DNA of 64,000 bases from SHAN690 sp038131955. GTDB lineage: Bacteria; Bacteroidota; Bacteroidia; Flavobacteriales_G; Salibacteraceae. The stretch's first letter is position 1, and every line of letters begins with the position of its first letter. The notes under the pieces are model-generated. The model did no database searches. It worked only from the letters and a program-made list of their open reading frames with translations, and was not told where the DNA came from. Of the stretch, positions 1 through 8,123 are shown in pieces. The position numbers were made by a program, and so were the translations under genes. The stretch covers positions 62,001-126,000 of the forward strand of contig JAYPQK010000010.1 in NCBI GenBank assembly GCA_038131955.1, in the 5' to 3' direction.

Positions 1-684
1 TATGGACTAACAGAAACATCACCTGTAGTTTCGGTAAACTCCTTCGATAACAAAGGGTTCATGATCGGAACAACCGGGCGAGTCCTCAAGGACGTCACGG
101 TGAAGATCGCAGAGGATGGAGAGATCTTGGTCAAAGGCCCGAATGTAATGATGGGATACTACAAGCGACAAGACCTCACTGATGAGGTCATTGACTCAGA
201 GGGCTGGTTCCATACCGGTGATATCGGAGAGCTTGCCAATGGTGAATACGTGAAGATCACGGATCGAAAGAAGGAGATCTTCAAGACTTCAGGCGGTAAA
301 TACGTTGCACCGCAACCCATGGAGAATGTCTTTAAAGCGTCTCGTTTCATTGACCAGATTATGGTGATCGGTGAGAATAAAAAGCATCCTGCTGCGCTGA
401 TCGTCCCTGACTTTGAATTTTGCAAGGAGTGGTGCGAACGACACGGAGATCATTGTACAGACTTGGCAGGAATGTCTACGAATCAGAAATTGAAGGATCG
501 AATCTGGGAAGAGATCGACGGGTTCAATCAGCAGTTCGGTAAGTTCGAGCAGGTCAAGAAGATCGAGCTTTGTGAAAAGCCTTGGGCGATCGATACGGGA
601 GAATTGACACCTTCGCTGAAACTAAAACGGAAGGTCATTCTCCAGAAATATGCGCACCTCGTCGACAAGATCTATCAGGATTGA
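1..684 (+). CDS. AMP-dependent acyl-CoA synthetase (long-chain fatty acid-CoA ligase), C-terminal part
   Basis: The reading frame is open from the first base, so the gene starts upstream of the window; the internal ATG at 61 is not the start. The visible 227 residues begin with YGLTETSP, the adenine/substrate-side motif of the ANL adenylating superfamily, followed by GWFHTGDIGEL (the Asp that binds the ATP ribose) and the hinge DRKKEIFKTSGGKYVAP that leads into the mobile C-terminal subdomain. The layout (GKYVAPQPMEN, then a long helical end with LKLKRKVI) fits the AMP-forming long-chain fatty acyl-CoA ligases (FadD15/FAA type) that activate free fatty acids with ATP and CoA. The next gene overlaps or closely follows on the same strand. 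The family is clear; chain-length preference cannot be read here. Confidence 0.9.
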   Translation, partial: YGLTETSPVVSVNSFDNKGFMIGTTGRVLKDVTVKIAEDGEILVKGPNVMMGYYKRQDLTDEVIDSEGWFHTGDIGELANGEYVKITDRKKEIFKTSGGKYVAPQPMENVFKASRFIDQIMVIGENKKHPAALIVPDFEFCKEWCERHGDHCTDLAGMSTNQKLKDRIWEEIDGFNQQFGKFEQVKKIELCEKPWAIDTGELTPSLKLKRKVILQKYAHLVDKIYQD

Positions 685-1315
685 TCCTGGCAAGCGCGCT
701 AGCCTCATGGCAATCGCGATCTTGGTCGGAGTATTGATCCCTCGAACCAGCTTCGCTCAGTCGAGTAACGATGAAGGCAAGGTAGACCCCCAGTTTTACA
801 CGAATGTGAACGGAGGCTTCGGCCTTCTCTATGGTGGTTTTGGAGGAAACGTCGAAGCTGGTATGGGGCATTTAGCCGGTTTCGGAGCACTAGGATACGC
901 TACTGAGCGCACTATTGACACTACCACAATCGCTTCGAGTATCAATTATCATTTTGGAGTGAGGTATTATTTCGATGTCGGCAGCGATCAATTTTTTCCG
1001 CGAGTAGGAATCGGTTATGGCTGGATCGCGAATTATTACAACGCAGACCTGAACCTGAAAGACTACGAGCAATCCGCAAAGGGACTGAGTCTTCACCTGG
1101 GCGCGCAGTTCTTCACCGTCGAAGGATTGGTCTTCAACTTTGATGTTGCGATGGCCTCGAATTACAGCTTGATACAGGCAGACAGACATCCCGATTTCTT
1201 TCCCTTCTACCTTCGGCCTTGCATCGGCATCGGATACGAGATCACTACGTTGTTTGACAAAGACGACGGAAGAAAGAAGATCAGAAATAAAGAGATCAAC
1301 CCCTTTGGAAGTTGA
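650..1315 (+). CDS. Exported outer-membrane beta-barrel-like protein
   Basis: A 221-residue protein that I cannot name. It starts with a signal peptide: basic stretch GKRAS, hydrophobic AIAILVGVLI, and a likely cleavage after SFA-Q near residue 37. The mature part alternates short glycine- and aromatic-rich strands (GGFGLLYGGFGGNVEAGMG, HFGVRYYF, RVGIGYGW, LSLHLGAQFF), as in small outer-membrane barrels of the porin-like OMP_b-brl type. I kept the start at 650, which overlaps the acyl-CoA ligase end by 35 bases, because it supplies the positive n-region; an ATG at 707 would give a signal peptide without basic residues. Its stop is fused to the stop of the convergent gene in the palindrome TGATCA. 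Function unknown. Confidence 0.65.
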   Translation: MRTSSTRSIRIDPGKRASLMAIAILVGVLIPRTSFAQSSNDEGKVDPQFYTNVNGGFGLLYGGFGGNVEAGMGHLAGFGALGYATERTIDTTTIASSINYHFGVRYYFDVGSDQFFPRVGIGYGWIANYYNADLNLKDYEQSAKGLSLHLGAQFFTVEGLVFNFDVAMASNYSLIQADRHPDFFPFYLRPCIGIGYEITTLFDKDDGRKKIRNKEINPFGS

Positions 1316-1780
1316 TCAGATCAAAAGAAGGTAGACACAAAGCAATATCATCAATGCAATAGCGATCAACCCGATCCGCGCGTTGATCGACAAGTAAGGC
1401 CGCTGCTCTTCTTGCTCAACTTTCCAGTGCTCAGACTCCTGAACAATGGTCTGTACCAGTTCATAATACCTCGGCTCATCCCTATTGACCATACGATCAG
1501 CTGACTGATCCTGTTCCCCTGCCGTCAAGAGAGCAATGCTACGAGGCCTGTACTTTTCTGGAAAGCCCTTCAACAAAGACGTTGTGGTCAAACCCATTTG
1601 CTGCTCAACTGCCAACACTAGAACGATACTTTTCTCCTTCCTCATCAATCCGATAGCGCCTTCTGCAGTCGTAGCAACATCCACGCGATAATGTTCCAGA
1701 TTCTCTTCAAGCAAATTGGCTAAAACCATCATGTCCGCTTCGTTGGAACCGACGACGGCGATATGCGCTTCTTTCGCCAT
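1316..1780 (-). CDS. Degenerate receiver-like protein with C-terminal membrane anchor
   Basis: A 154-residue protein. Residues 5-110 resemble a response-regulator receiver fold (AHIAVVGSNEADMMVLANLL, then VDVATTAEGAIGLMR, then SIVLVLAVEQQ, then IALLTAGEQ), but the position of the phospho-accepting Asp (after IVLVL) is Ala-Val and the conserved Lys of strand 5 is missing, so it should not be phosphorylated in the usual way. Residues 134-154 are a single transmembrane helix (IGLIAIALMILLCVYLLLI), leaving the receiver in the cytoplasm. It is the last gene of the ppk1-ppx operon; its ATG overlaps the ppx stop (TAATG). A link to polyphosphate metabolism is inferred from position only. Confidence 0.6.
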   Translation of the reverse strand: MAKEAHIAVVGSNEADMMVLANLLEENLEHYRVDVATTAEGAIGLMRKEKSIVLVLAVEQQMGLTTTSLLKGFPEKYRPRSIALLTAGEQDQSADRMVNRDEPRYYELVQTIVQESEHWKVEQEEQRPYLSINARIGLIAIALMILLCVYLLLI

Positions 1781-2685
1781 TACAGAAATGCGTTCTCCAG
1801 TCGAAACTCTTGAAAAAGCATCTTGATGACACCATCAGAAACTCCGAATTTGGGAACATAGGCTACCTCACATTTTCCCCAACGCATGATGGAGGTGAAG
1901 ATCTTTCCCGCCGGAACGATCACGTCAGCGCGATCAGGATTAAGGTAGAGCTCCTCGATACGTTCATCCGTGGACATTCCTTTCAATCGCTTGTACAGGG
2001 TATGAACCTCTTCATAGGTCAACGCTTCTCCGTAGTCCTTCATCAAGAGCTTGCAATACTTATTGATGTTACCTCCCGAACCGATCAAGGCAATTTCTTT
2101 ATTGACCGAACTACTTACGTCTTTGACCCATTGCTTCATTTCATCCCACTCTTCATCCTTCACCATTCCCATAAGCAATCGGATCGAACCGATGTTGAAC
2201 GACTTCGACGTCACGGCTTCGTGATTGTTGAATAAGGTCAATTCCGTACTACCTCCTCCCACATCCATGTAGAGATAGGTCTTGTCGGCATCCATATTCT
2301 CACGAATTCCATTGGCGTAGACCACTTCGGCTTCCTCTTTCCCTGAGATCACCTCGATCTTGATCCCGGTTTCCCGGAAGACTTGATCCACCACTTCTGG
2401 CCCATTATCAGCTTCACGAAAGGCAGAGGTAGCTAGTGCTCGCATCTTGATCGGCTTGTACACCTCGAGCAAATGCTTGAATGCATGCATGCCATTCAGC
2501 AAGTCGGTCACTTTTTCTTTAGGAAGATGGTGATTGAGGAAGGCATCGGCCCCCAGTCGAATAGGAATACGCACCAAGGATTGCTTCTTGAACGTGACTC
2601 TCGGGCCGTTCTCGAAAACGTTGCTCACCAACAACCTCACAGCATTAGATCCTATATCTATCGCTGCGAATCGGTGGGCTCTCAT
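1780..2685 (-). CDS. ppx: Exopolyphosphatase / guanosine pentaphosphatase (Ppx/GppA family)
   Basis: The 301-residue protein belongs to the Ppx/GppA family of the actin-like ATPase fold: phosphate-1 motif AAIDIGSNAVRLL near residues 7-19 and phosphate-2 motif DVGGGSTELTLF near residue 142, with the second-domain EEAEVVYANGI helix between. Members remove terminal phosphate from inorganic polyphosphate or from pppGpp. It has only the two N-terminal domains, the short form common in Bacteroidota (E. coli Ppx has about 510 residues with an HD-like C-terminal domain). The start overlaps the ppk1 stop by four bases (ATGA), so synthesis and breakdown of polyphosphate are coupled in one operon. Whether polyphosphate or pppGpp is the main substrate cannot be decided from sequence. 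Confidence 0.9.
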   Translation of the reverse strand: MRAHRFAAIDIGSNAVRLLVSNVFENGPRVTFKKQSLVRIPIRLGADAFLNHHLPKEKVTDLLNGMHAFKHLLEVYKPIKMRALATSAFREADNGPEVVDQVFRETGIKIEVISGKEEAEVVYANGIRENMDADKTYLYMDVGGGSTELTLFNNHEAVTSKSFNIGSIRLLMGMVKDEEWDEMKQWVKDVSSSVNKEIALIGSGGNINKYCKLLMKDYGEALTYEEVHTLYKRLKGMSTDERIEELYLNPDRADVIVPAGKIFTSIMRWGKCEVAYVPKFGVSDGVIKMLFQEFRLENAFL

Positions 2686-4748
2686 TCTGTCTTGCTCTTA
2701 TTCTTGTAGTATTCGTACAGGGCGTACTGTGAGCGAATATCCTTTTTCTTATCGTCTTTGACAACAATATATTGACCGTCGGGCTGTAGAGATCGCGCTT
2801 TGACGTTGTCAGAAAACTGAATATTGAGCATATCATCGATCTCTCGCTTTAGCTCAGGAGCATAGATCGGGCACGTCACTTCGATCCTGCGATCGAGATT
2901 TCTGACCATCCAGTCCGCACTGCTAATAAAGTAAAGAGGATCTCCATCATTACAGAAAACATAGCATCGAGCGTGCTCCAAAAAGCGATCGATGATGCTG
3001 ATCACTTCGATATTCTCACTCATTCCCTTCACTCCTGGCACCAGAGAACAAATACCCCGAATGATCAAGCGGACCTTCACCCCAGCCTTGCTTGCTTGAT
3101 AGAGTTTCAGGATCAAGTTCTTATCTACCAGACTATTCAGTTTCAAGATGATGTACGCTTCCTTTCCCGCTTTCGCATTCTTGATCTCTTTGTTGATCAA
3201 TCGAACAAGACGGTTGCGCAGGTAAAATGGCGAAAGCACGAGATGCTTGAAGCGGTAGTTCGGCCAGATCGCATTCTCGAAGAGGTCGAAGACCTTGTGC
3301 ACTTCTGACGTGATCTCTTTTCTAGCGGTCATGAGCGAAAGATCGCCGTAGAGTTTAGCCGTGCCTTCATGGAAGTTACCGGTACCCAACTTCGCGTAGT
3401 ATTCGTTTTGTCCATTCTCCTTGCGAGTGATCAATAGGATCTTACCGTGCACCTTCATCCCAGGGAATCCGAAGTACACCTTGACACCTTCATCCTCTAG
3501 AATATTGGACCAATAGATGTTGTTTTCCTCATCAAAACGAGCCTGTAGCTCAAAGACCACAATAACCTTCTTTCCATTCCGAGCAGCATTGATCAATGCA
3601 TTGATAATCTTACTTCGAGTAGCTACTCGATAGAGGCAGATCCTGATCGACTTAACCTTCGGGTCCAACGCTGCCTCCTTCAGAAGATCAATGACGTGAT
3701 TGAAACTCTGATAAGGATAATGAAGCAGCACATCCTTCTTCTTAATGGCGGAGAAGTAGGAATCGTAATTATCGAAGTGAGGATGAGGGTTGGCCGGCAA
3801 GGATTCGTAGTAAGCCTTCTTCAAATTCACCCTCGGGAACCCCATCAGGTCCTTGAGATTGTGATAGCGACCGCCAGGGATAAAAGCATCCTCATCTGTG
3901 GTCAAAGACATCTTCTTAGCGAGATATCGCTGCATCTCCTTCGGCATGGTAGAGTCGAATACAAATCGCACCGGAGCCCCACGTCTGCGCTGCTTCAAAC
4001 TCTTCTTCATCTTCTCCAAGAAGCTCTTGGAAATATCGTTATCGAGATCTAGCTCGGCGTCGCGGGTAATCTTAAAGGTGTATGCATCAACTTCCGTCGG
4101 TTTGAATACATCGAACACCGACTTCAGGTTATATCGAATGATGTCATCCAAGATCATGATATACTTCTTCCCGTCTTCCTCAGGCAACATGACGAAGCGC
4201 GGTAAAGAACTAGGAACCTCAACCAAAGCATACTGATCGGTTGACTTCTTTCCTCTCTCCAGAATAAGATGAGCTGCCAAATAAATCGCCTTATCCCGCA
4301 AATGAGGAAACTGCTTTACTTGATCCAACATGATCGGTGAAATGACCGGATCAACCTTATCGTTGTAATACCCTTCAACCCAAGAACGGTGTCTCTCGTT
4401 AAGTTCCTTTTCGCTCAAGATAAAGACGTCCCTCTTCTGAAGCTCGTGTAGAATGTCATGATAGATCTGCTCGTACTTCTGTTGCTGACGAATCGTGACT
4501 CTTTGAATTTGAGCCAAGATATCGCGAGGATCATCTTCCGTCTCCTCGATCTTTTCATTCAAGGCGGCCCACCGCTTAACGGAAGCTACCCGAACGCGAA
4601 AGAATTCATCTCGATTATTCGAAAAAATGCCGAGAAATTTCAATCGCTCGAGAAGCGGCACACTCGGATCTGCCGCCTCATTCAATACTCGGTCATTGAA
4701 TGCCAACCAGCTGATCTCCCGGTTTATGATCTTGTCTTTTCTCGCCAT
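2682..4748 (-). CDS. ppk1: Polyphosphate kinase 1
   Basis: Ppk1 reversibly transfers the gamma-phosphate of ATP to growing inorganic polyphosphate. The 688-residue length equals the typical bacterial enzyme. The two catalytic histidines fall exactly where E. coli numbering puts them: His434 in KVHGKILL (the autophosphorylated residue) and His592 in FLEHARCY, each in a phospholipase-D-like half. The N-terminal domain (INREISWLAFNDRVLNEA) and the FVRVASVKR-type motif (FFRVRVASVKRW) are present. It is the first gene of a three-gene minus-strand operon with ppx and a pseudo-receiver protein. The 224-base divergent region upstream should hold its promoter, but I see no exact TAnnTTTG box on this strand. 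Confidence 0.96.
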   Translation of the reverse strand: MARKDKIINREISWLAFNDRVLNEAADPSVPLLERLKFLGIFSNNRDEFFRVRVASVKRWAALNEKIEETEDDPRDILAQIQRVTIRQQQKYEQIYHDILHELQKRDVFILSEKELNERHRSWVEGYYNDKVDPVISPIMLDQVKQFPHLRDKAIYLAAHLILERGKKSTDQYALVEVPSSLPRFVMLPEEDGKKYIMILDDIIRYNLKSVFDVFKPTEVDAYTFKITRDAELDLDNDISKSFLEKMKKSLKQRRRGAPVRFVFDSTMPKEMQRYLAKKMSLTTDEDAFIPGGRYHNLKDLMGFPRVNLKKAYYESLPANPHPHFDNYDSYFSAIKKKDVLLHYPYQSFNHVIDLLKEAALDPKVKSIRICLYRVATRSKIINALINAARNGKKVIVVFELQARFDEENNIYWSNILEDEGVKVYFGFPGMKVHGKILLITRKENGQNEYYAKLGTGNFHEGTAKLYGDLSLMTARKEITSEVHKVFDLFENAIWPNYRFKHLVLSPFYLRNRLVRLINKEIKNAKAGKEAYIILKLNSLVDKNLILKLYQASKAGVKVRLIIRGICSLVPGVKGMSENIEVISIIDRFLEHARCYVFCNDGDPLYFISSADWMVRNLDRRIEVTCPIYAPELKREIDDMLNIQFSDNVKARSLQPDGQYIVVKDDKKKDIRSQYALYEYYKNKSKTE

Positions 4749-4929
4749 CCTGAATGTTCTACAACGAAGGTAAGCCGTGAGTCACAGCCGACATAGCAAT
4801 TCCTGTTAAGACTTAATCAAAGCCTAAGATTGGGAGCACAAATCCGTAACATTCTAACCCTCAGCACCCGTTGAAAACTCTGTTGATAAGGATATACACC
4901 CCCACCCGAAAGCCCCCTATTTATGGGCA

Positions 4930-4937
4930 TACCTTTG
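4930..4937 (+). promoter_or_regulatory. Bacteroidota -7 promoter box TACCTTTG
   Basis: Exact match to the Bacteroidota housekeeping -7 consensus TAnnTTTG, 35 bases before the ATG at 4973. No TTG lies at the usual distance upstream, so the -33 half is weak or absent. It sits in the 224-base divergent region between ppk1 (-) and the unknown gene at 4973 (+); the rest of that region shows nothing else I can name. Confidence 0.5.
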
Positions 4938-4972
4938 ATTACAACACTGACCCCAAGTACTGTTAGGACTGG

Positions 4973-5518
4973 ATGTTTACCATTTTCAAAAAGAAAAAGC
5001 TTACAGAAGACCAATTGGCCAACTTCTTCGTGAACTCGATCCTAAGACTCGTGGAAGAAGGTTTTTCCGATGTGGCCGAGATCATCAACAATGATCCAGA
5101 GTTCTTGAAGAGCCCGGCGATCGACAAAGGAGATTTCGACAAGTTCCTCCTTGTGGTCATTGCTGGCAACATGAAGCTCATGGGCGCCCATTTCGCTTCG
5201 GTTCGAGATGTTCGCATCACCGAAAAGATCTACCGCAAGTTTGCCGTAGCGTTAAGTGTTGACCCCATGGTTCTTAAGGAAACGATCGCCAAGTATCAGT
5301 CTTGGATGGGACGGATCAACCACCCGTCAAAGAACACTCGTTATGCCATGTCGAAAGGCGTGTTCTTCAAGTACGATCTCAACCAGTACCAAACCGACTA
5401 CTTCCGCAACATGAATACGCCCAATCCCATCTTCTTGAAAAGATTGGACGAAATCATCAACCAGTTCGTATTCGACTGGGAAGAGCTAAAGGAAAAGTAT
5501 CGGGTCGTAGAAGACTAG
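4973..5518 (+). CDS. Conserved hypothetical cytoplasmic protein
   Basis: A 181-residue soluble protein without signal peptide or membrane segment and without a motif I recognise. The start (MFTIFKKKKL) carries a basic patch, followed by amphipathic helices (QLANFFVNSILRLVEEGFSD, DKFLLVVIAGNMKLM) and an aromatic C-terminal half (GVFFKYDLNQYQTDYFRN). Its overall look is that of a lineage-specific Bacteroidota protein. A -7 promoter box lies 35 bases upstream; it stands alone, divergent from ppk1, and ends one base before the convergent lhgO stop. No function is proposed. Confidence 0.75.
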   Translation: MFTIFKKKKLTEDQLANFFVNSILRLVEEGFSDVAEIINNDPEFLKSPAIDKGDFDKFLLVVIAGNMKLMGAHFASVRDVRITEKIYRKFAVALSVDPMVLKETIAKYQSWMGRINHPSKNTRYAMSKGVFFKYDLNQYQTDYFRNMNTPNPIFLKRLDEIINQFVFDWEELKEKYRVVED

Positions 5519-5519
5519 G

Positions 5520-6737
5520 TCAATCCAGCTTGAAGTAGTTCGAAGCCATCTTTCTCACTTCCTCACCAATTGCCAAACATGCCGTTGCCGCCGGACTCGG
5601 AGCATTCAGCACATGTATGCAGTTGCCGTTGAATTCGATCTTGAAGTCATCGATCATGTTTCCGTCATCCGCCAAAGCCATAGCTCGGACACCGGCACGC
5701 TCTTCAGCAAGATCCTCCATTTCCAGTGATGGAATCAGCTTTCTCAAGGTATTCAAGAAAAGTCGCTTCGAGAAGGCCCTGCGGTATTCTTCGATTCCGA
5801 ATCGCCAGTGCTTCGAGAAGAATTTCCAAGTGGCGGCATAGAACAGAGCATCCAACGTATCCTTCAAATCAAAATCCGTTTTGGAGTAACCTTCGCGTTT
5901 GAAAACAAAGACCGCATTTGGACCGCACTCCACCTCTCCATCCGTCATCCTGGTAAAGTGTACCCCTAAAAACGGAAACTTTGGGTTTGGCACCGGATAG
6001 ATCAGGTGCTTCACTTTGTGTCGACCCTTCTCTGAGAGCACATAGTAGTCACCTCTGAAACCAAGCACCCTCATATCCAACTTCACCTTATCCTTCATGG
6101 CAAGTCGATCCGCTTGAAGTCCGCCGCAAAAGACAATGTATTTCGCTTCAATGTCACCACGTTTGGTTCGAAGCGTAGTAGATCCATCCCCATGGATCAC
6201 ATCGGTCACTTCATGATCTAAAAAGACACGACTTTGTGCTTGCAACTGCTCCATGAGCGTCGCAAGTTTCTCCGTTGTAGCTCGATAATCGATGATTCCG
6301 GTGCATCCTACATGAATACCTGCAATGCCCGCACAAAAGGGTTCGATCTCTTTGATCTCCTCAGCATTGATACGGCGCACATCCTCCACCCCATTCTCCT
6401 GGGCGCGTTGGTAGATGGTATCCAGATGCTTTAACTCACTACGGTCAGTCGCCACCACGACCTTTCCACAGATGTCATGGGCAATGTTGTGTTCTTTGGC
6501 AAAATCCACGAGTTCACGTCGACCATTCACACATAGCCTCGCTTTGTACGAACCTGGCTTATAATAGATACCCGAGTGGATCACGCCAGAATTGTTCCCT
6601 GTCTGGTGATCGGCCAATCGCTTCTCTTTTTCGATGACCGCGATGGTCTTGTCTGGATAAGCTTGTTGCAACTTGTAGGCGGTAGCCACGCCAACAATCC
6701 CCCCTCCAACTACTGCTATATCAAATCGTGCTATCAC
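5520..6737 (-). CDS. lhgO: L-2-hydroxyglutarate oxidase (FAD-dependent)
   Basis: A 405-residue FAD oxidoreductase of the DAO family. The Rossmann FAD motif is at residues 9-23 (VVGGGIVGVATAYKL), followed by HQTGNNSGVIHSGIYY, which is characteristic of L-2-hydroxyglutarate oxidases/dehydrogenases (LhgO/YgaF, human L2HGDH), and a C-terminal FAD-contact segment (LNAPSPAATACLAIGEEV). The enzyme oxidises L-2-hydroxyglutarate, a by-product of reducing 2-oxoglutarate, back to 2-oxoglutarate, passing electrons to oxygen or membrane quinones. It lies 15 bases downstream of an MFS transporter gene on the same strand, so they are probably co-transcribed. Aconitase and isocitrate dehydrogenase, which produce 2-oxoglutarate, are also in the window. 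Confidence 0.93.
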   Translation of the reverse strand: MIARFDIAVVGGGIVGVATAYKLQQAYPDKTIAVIEKEKRLADHQTGNNSGVIHSGIYYKPGSYKARLCVNGRRELVDFAKEHNIAHDICGKVVVATDRSELKHLDTIYQRAQENGVEDVRRINAEEIKEIEPFCAGIAGIHVGCTGIIDYRATTEKLATLMEQLQAQSRVFLDHEVTDVIHGDGSTTLRTKRGDIEAKYIVFCGGLQADRLAMKDKVKLDMRVLGFRGDYYVLSEKGRHKVKHLIYPVPNPKFPFLGVHFTRMTDGEVECGPNAVFVFKREGYSKTDFDLKDTLDALFYAATWKFFSKHWRFGIEEYRRAFSKRLFLNTLRKLIPSLEMEDLAEERAGVRAMALADDGNMIDDFKIEFNGNCIHVLNAPSPAATACLAIGEEVRKMASNYFKLD

Positions 6738-6752
6738 TTCTACCCATTTGGT

Positions 6753-8057
6753 TTACGACTTCAAAGGTGCGATCCTATCGTCTTTCTTCATAGTCATTAG
6801 CAACAGAAATCCGACTAAAAAGAAAAGCATTAAGACCAAAGCTGAATTTCTCATGCTCGAAGTCACTCCTTCTATAACGCCGAATAACAAAGTACCGATC
6901 ACAATACCGAGCTTTTCAAGGACATCATAGAAGCTGAAGTAAGATGCATGATCCTTCGTGTCAGGCAAAAGCTTTGAATAGGTGGAGCGAGATAAGGCTT
7001 GGATGCCTCCCATGACCAAGCCAACCACGGCCGCAAGGATGTAAAAGTGCAGTGGTGTTTGGATGAAGAAGGCAGCTAAACAAACCAGCACCCAGATCAT
7101 TAGTGCCGCACCTAACACTTTCACATTACCCACCTTCTTGCTCATTCGTGCAAACAGGAATGCGCCGAGGATAGCGACAAATTGAATGATCAGGATACTG
7201 ACGATCAAACCCGCATCACCTTGATCCCCCCATTCAATCTCCTTCTTGGCAAAGAGCACAGCCATGAGCATCACGGTCTGTACACCCATGCTATACACGA
7301 AGAAGGATCGCAAGAAAGCTTTCAGGTTGAACTGCGTTGGCAACTCATTCCAGACTTTACGTAGTTCTTCATAGCCCTTGGCTATCATGTGTCGCTTTAT
7401 CGGCTTGCGATCATAGACATTGTCAGGCAGATAGTGATACGTTACTTGGGCAAAGCCCGCCCACCAGAGTCCAACTAGGGGAAAGGCAAACTTCGCAATG
7501 TGGTTGCCTACCGTTTGAAGAAGAATGAGGATGGCGATCAAGAGCAACGAACTTCCGAGATAGCCAAAGGCAAAACCTTGGGCACTGACGCGATCGTGCA
7601 AGGATGGTTCAGCAATCTCCGGCAGAAAAGCATTGTAAAAAACAAGGCTTCCCCAAAAGCCAATACTGGCCATCATCACGAAGAGCATGGACAACTCAAG
7701 GTGGTCCTCATCAAAGAAGAACAGCAAGGCACAGCCCATGGCCCCCAGGTAACAGAATGCTTTCAGGAAGGACTTCTTCTGCCCAGAATAATCCACGATC
7801 CCTGACAATAGGGGCGACAGCGCACTCACGATCAAGAACGATAGGGAAAGCACATAGCTGTACAACTCCGTATTTATGAATTCAAACCCAAAGAAACGCA
7901 CTCGGTCCATGGTGGACCCGTCCTCTAAAACCTTGGACGTATGGCCTTGATAGAAGATCGGGAAAATGGCCGTGGTAATGACAAGAGGATAAACGGAGTT
8001 CGCCCAGTCATAGAATGCCCACGCTCGGACGGTAGTTGGATCGTTTCTCTTGATCAT
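6753..8057 (-). CDS. MFS transporter, UMF1 / Atg22-like family
   Basis: A 434-residue integral membrane protein with about 12 predicted hydrophobic segments. The opening RAWAFYDWANSVYPLVITTA is the signature of the UMF1 family (MFS proteins related to yeast vacuolar Atg22); further family traits are LPEIAEPSLHDRVSAQGFAFGYLG in the first half and GGIQALSRSTYSKLLPD in the second. Substrates of bacterial members are not established. It precedes lhgO by 15 bases, so a role in moving 2-hydroxyglutarate or a related acid is conceivable, but that is inference from gene order only. Its own promoter must lie in the short gap before the OmpA-gene terminator; no clear box was found. Confidence 0.88.
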   Translation of the reverse strand: MIKRNDPTTVRAWAFYDWANSVYPLVITTAIFPIFYQGHTSKVLEDGSTMDRVRFFGFEFINTELYSYVLSLSFLIVSALSPLLSGIVDYSGQKKSFLKAFCYLGAMGCALLFFFDEDHLELSMLFVMMASIGFWGSLVFYNAFLPEIAEPSLHDRVSAQGFAFGYLGSSLLLIAILILLQTVGNHIAKFAFPLVGLWWAGFAQVTYHYLPDNVYDRKPIKRHMIAKGYEELRKVWNELPTQFNLKAFLRSFFVYSMGVQTVMLMAVLFAKKEIEWGDQGDAGLIVSILIIQFVAILGAFLFARMSKKVGNVKVLGAALMIWVLVCLAAFFIQTPLHFYILAAVVGLVMGGIQALSRSTYSKLLPDTKDHASYFSFYDVLEKLGIVIGTLLFGVIEGVTSSMRNSALVLMLFFLVGFLLLMTMKKDDRIAPLKS

Positions 8058-8070
8058 GCAGTTGAACGAA

Positions 8071-8100
8071 AATAAAAAAGGCCCCGATTTCGGAGCCTTT
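8071..8100 (-). terminator. Rho-independent terminator of the OmpA-family gene
   Basis: Hairpin with arms 8077-8086 and 8091-8100 and a four-base loop, followed on the minus strand by a U-rich tract. One pair is G-U only in the minus-strand RNA, which fits that direction. It lies 24 bases after the stop at 8124 and just before the ATG of the MFS gene. Confidence 0.85.
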
Positions 8101-8123
8101 CTATTTTTGAGGAAAAGTCAGTG

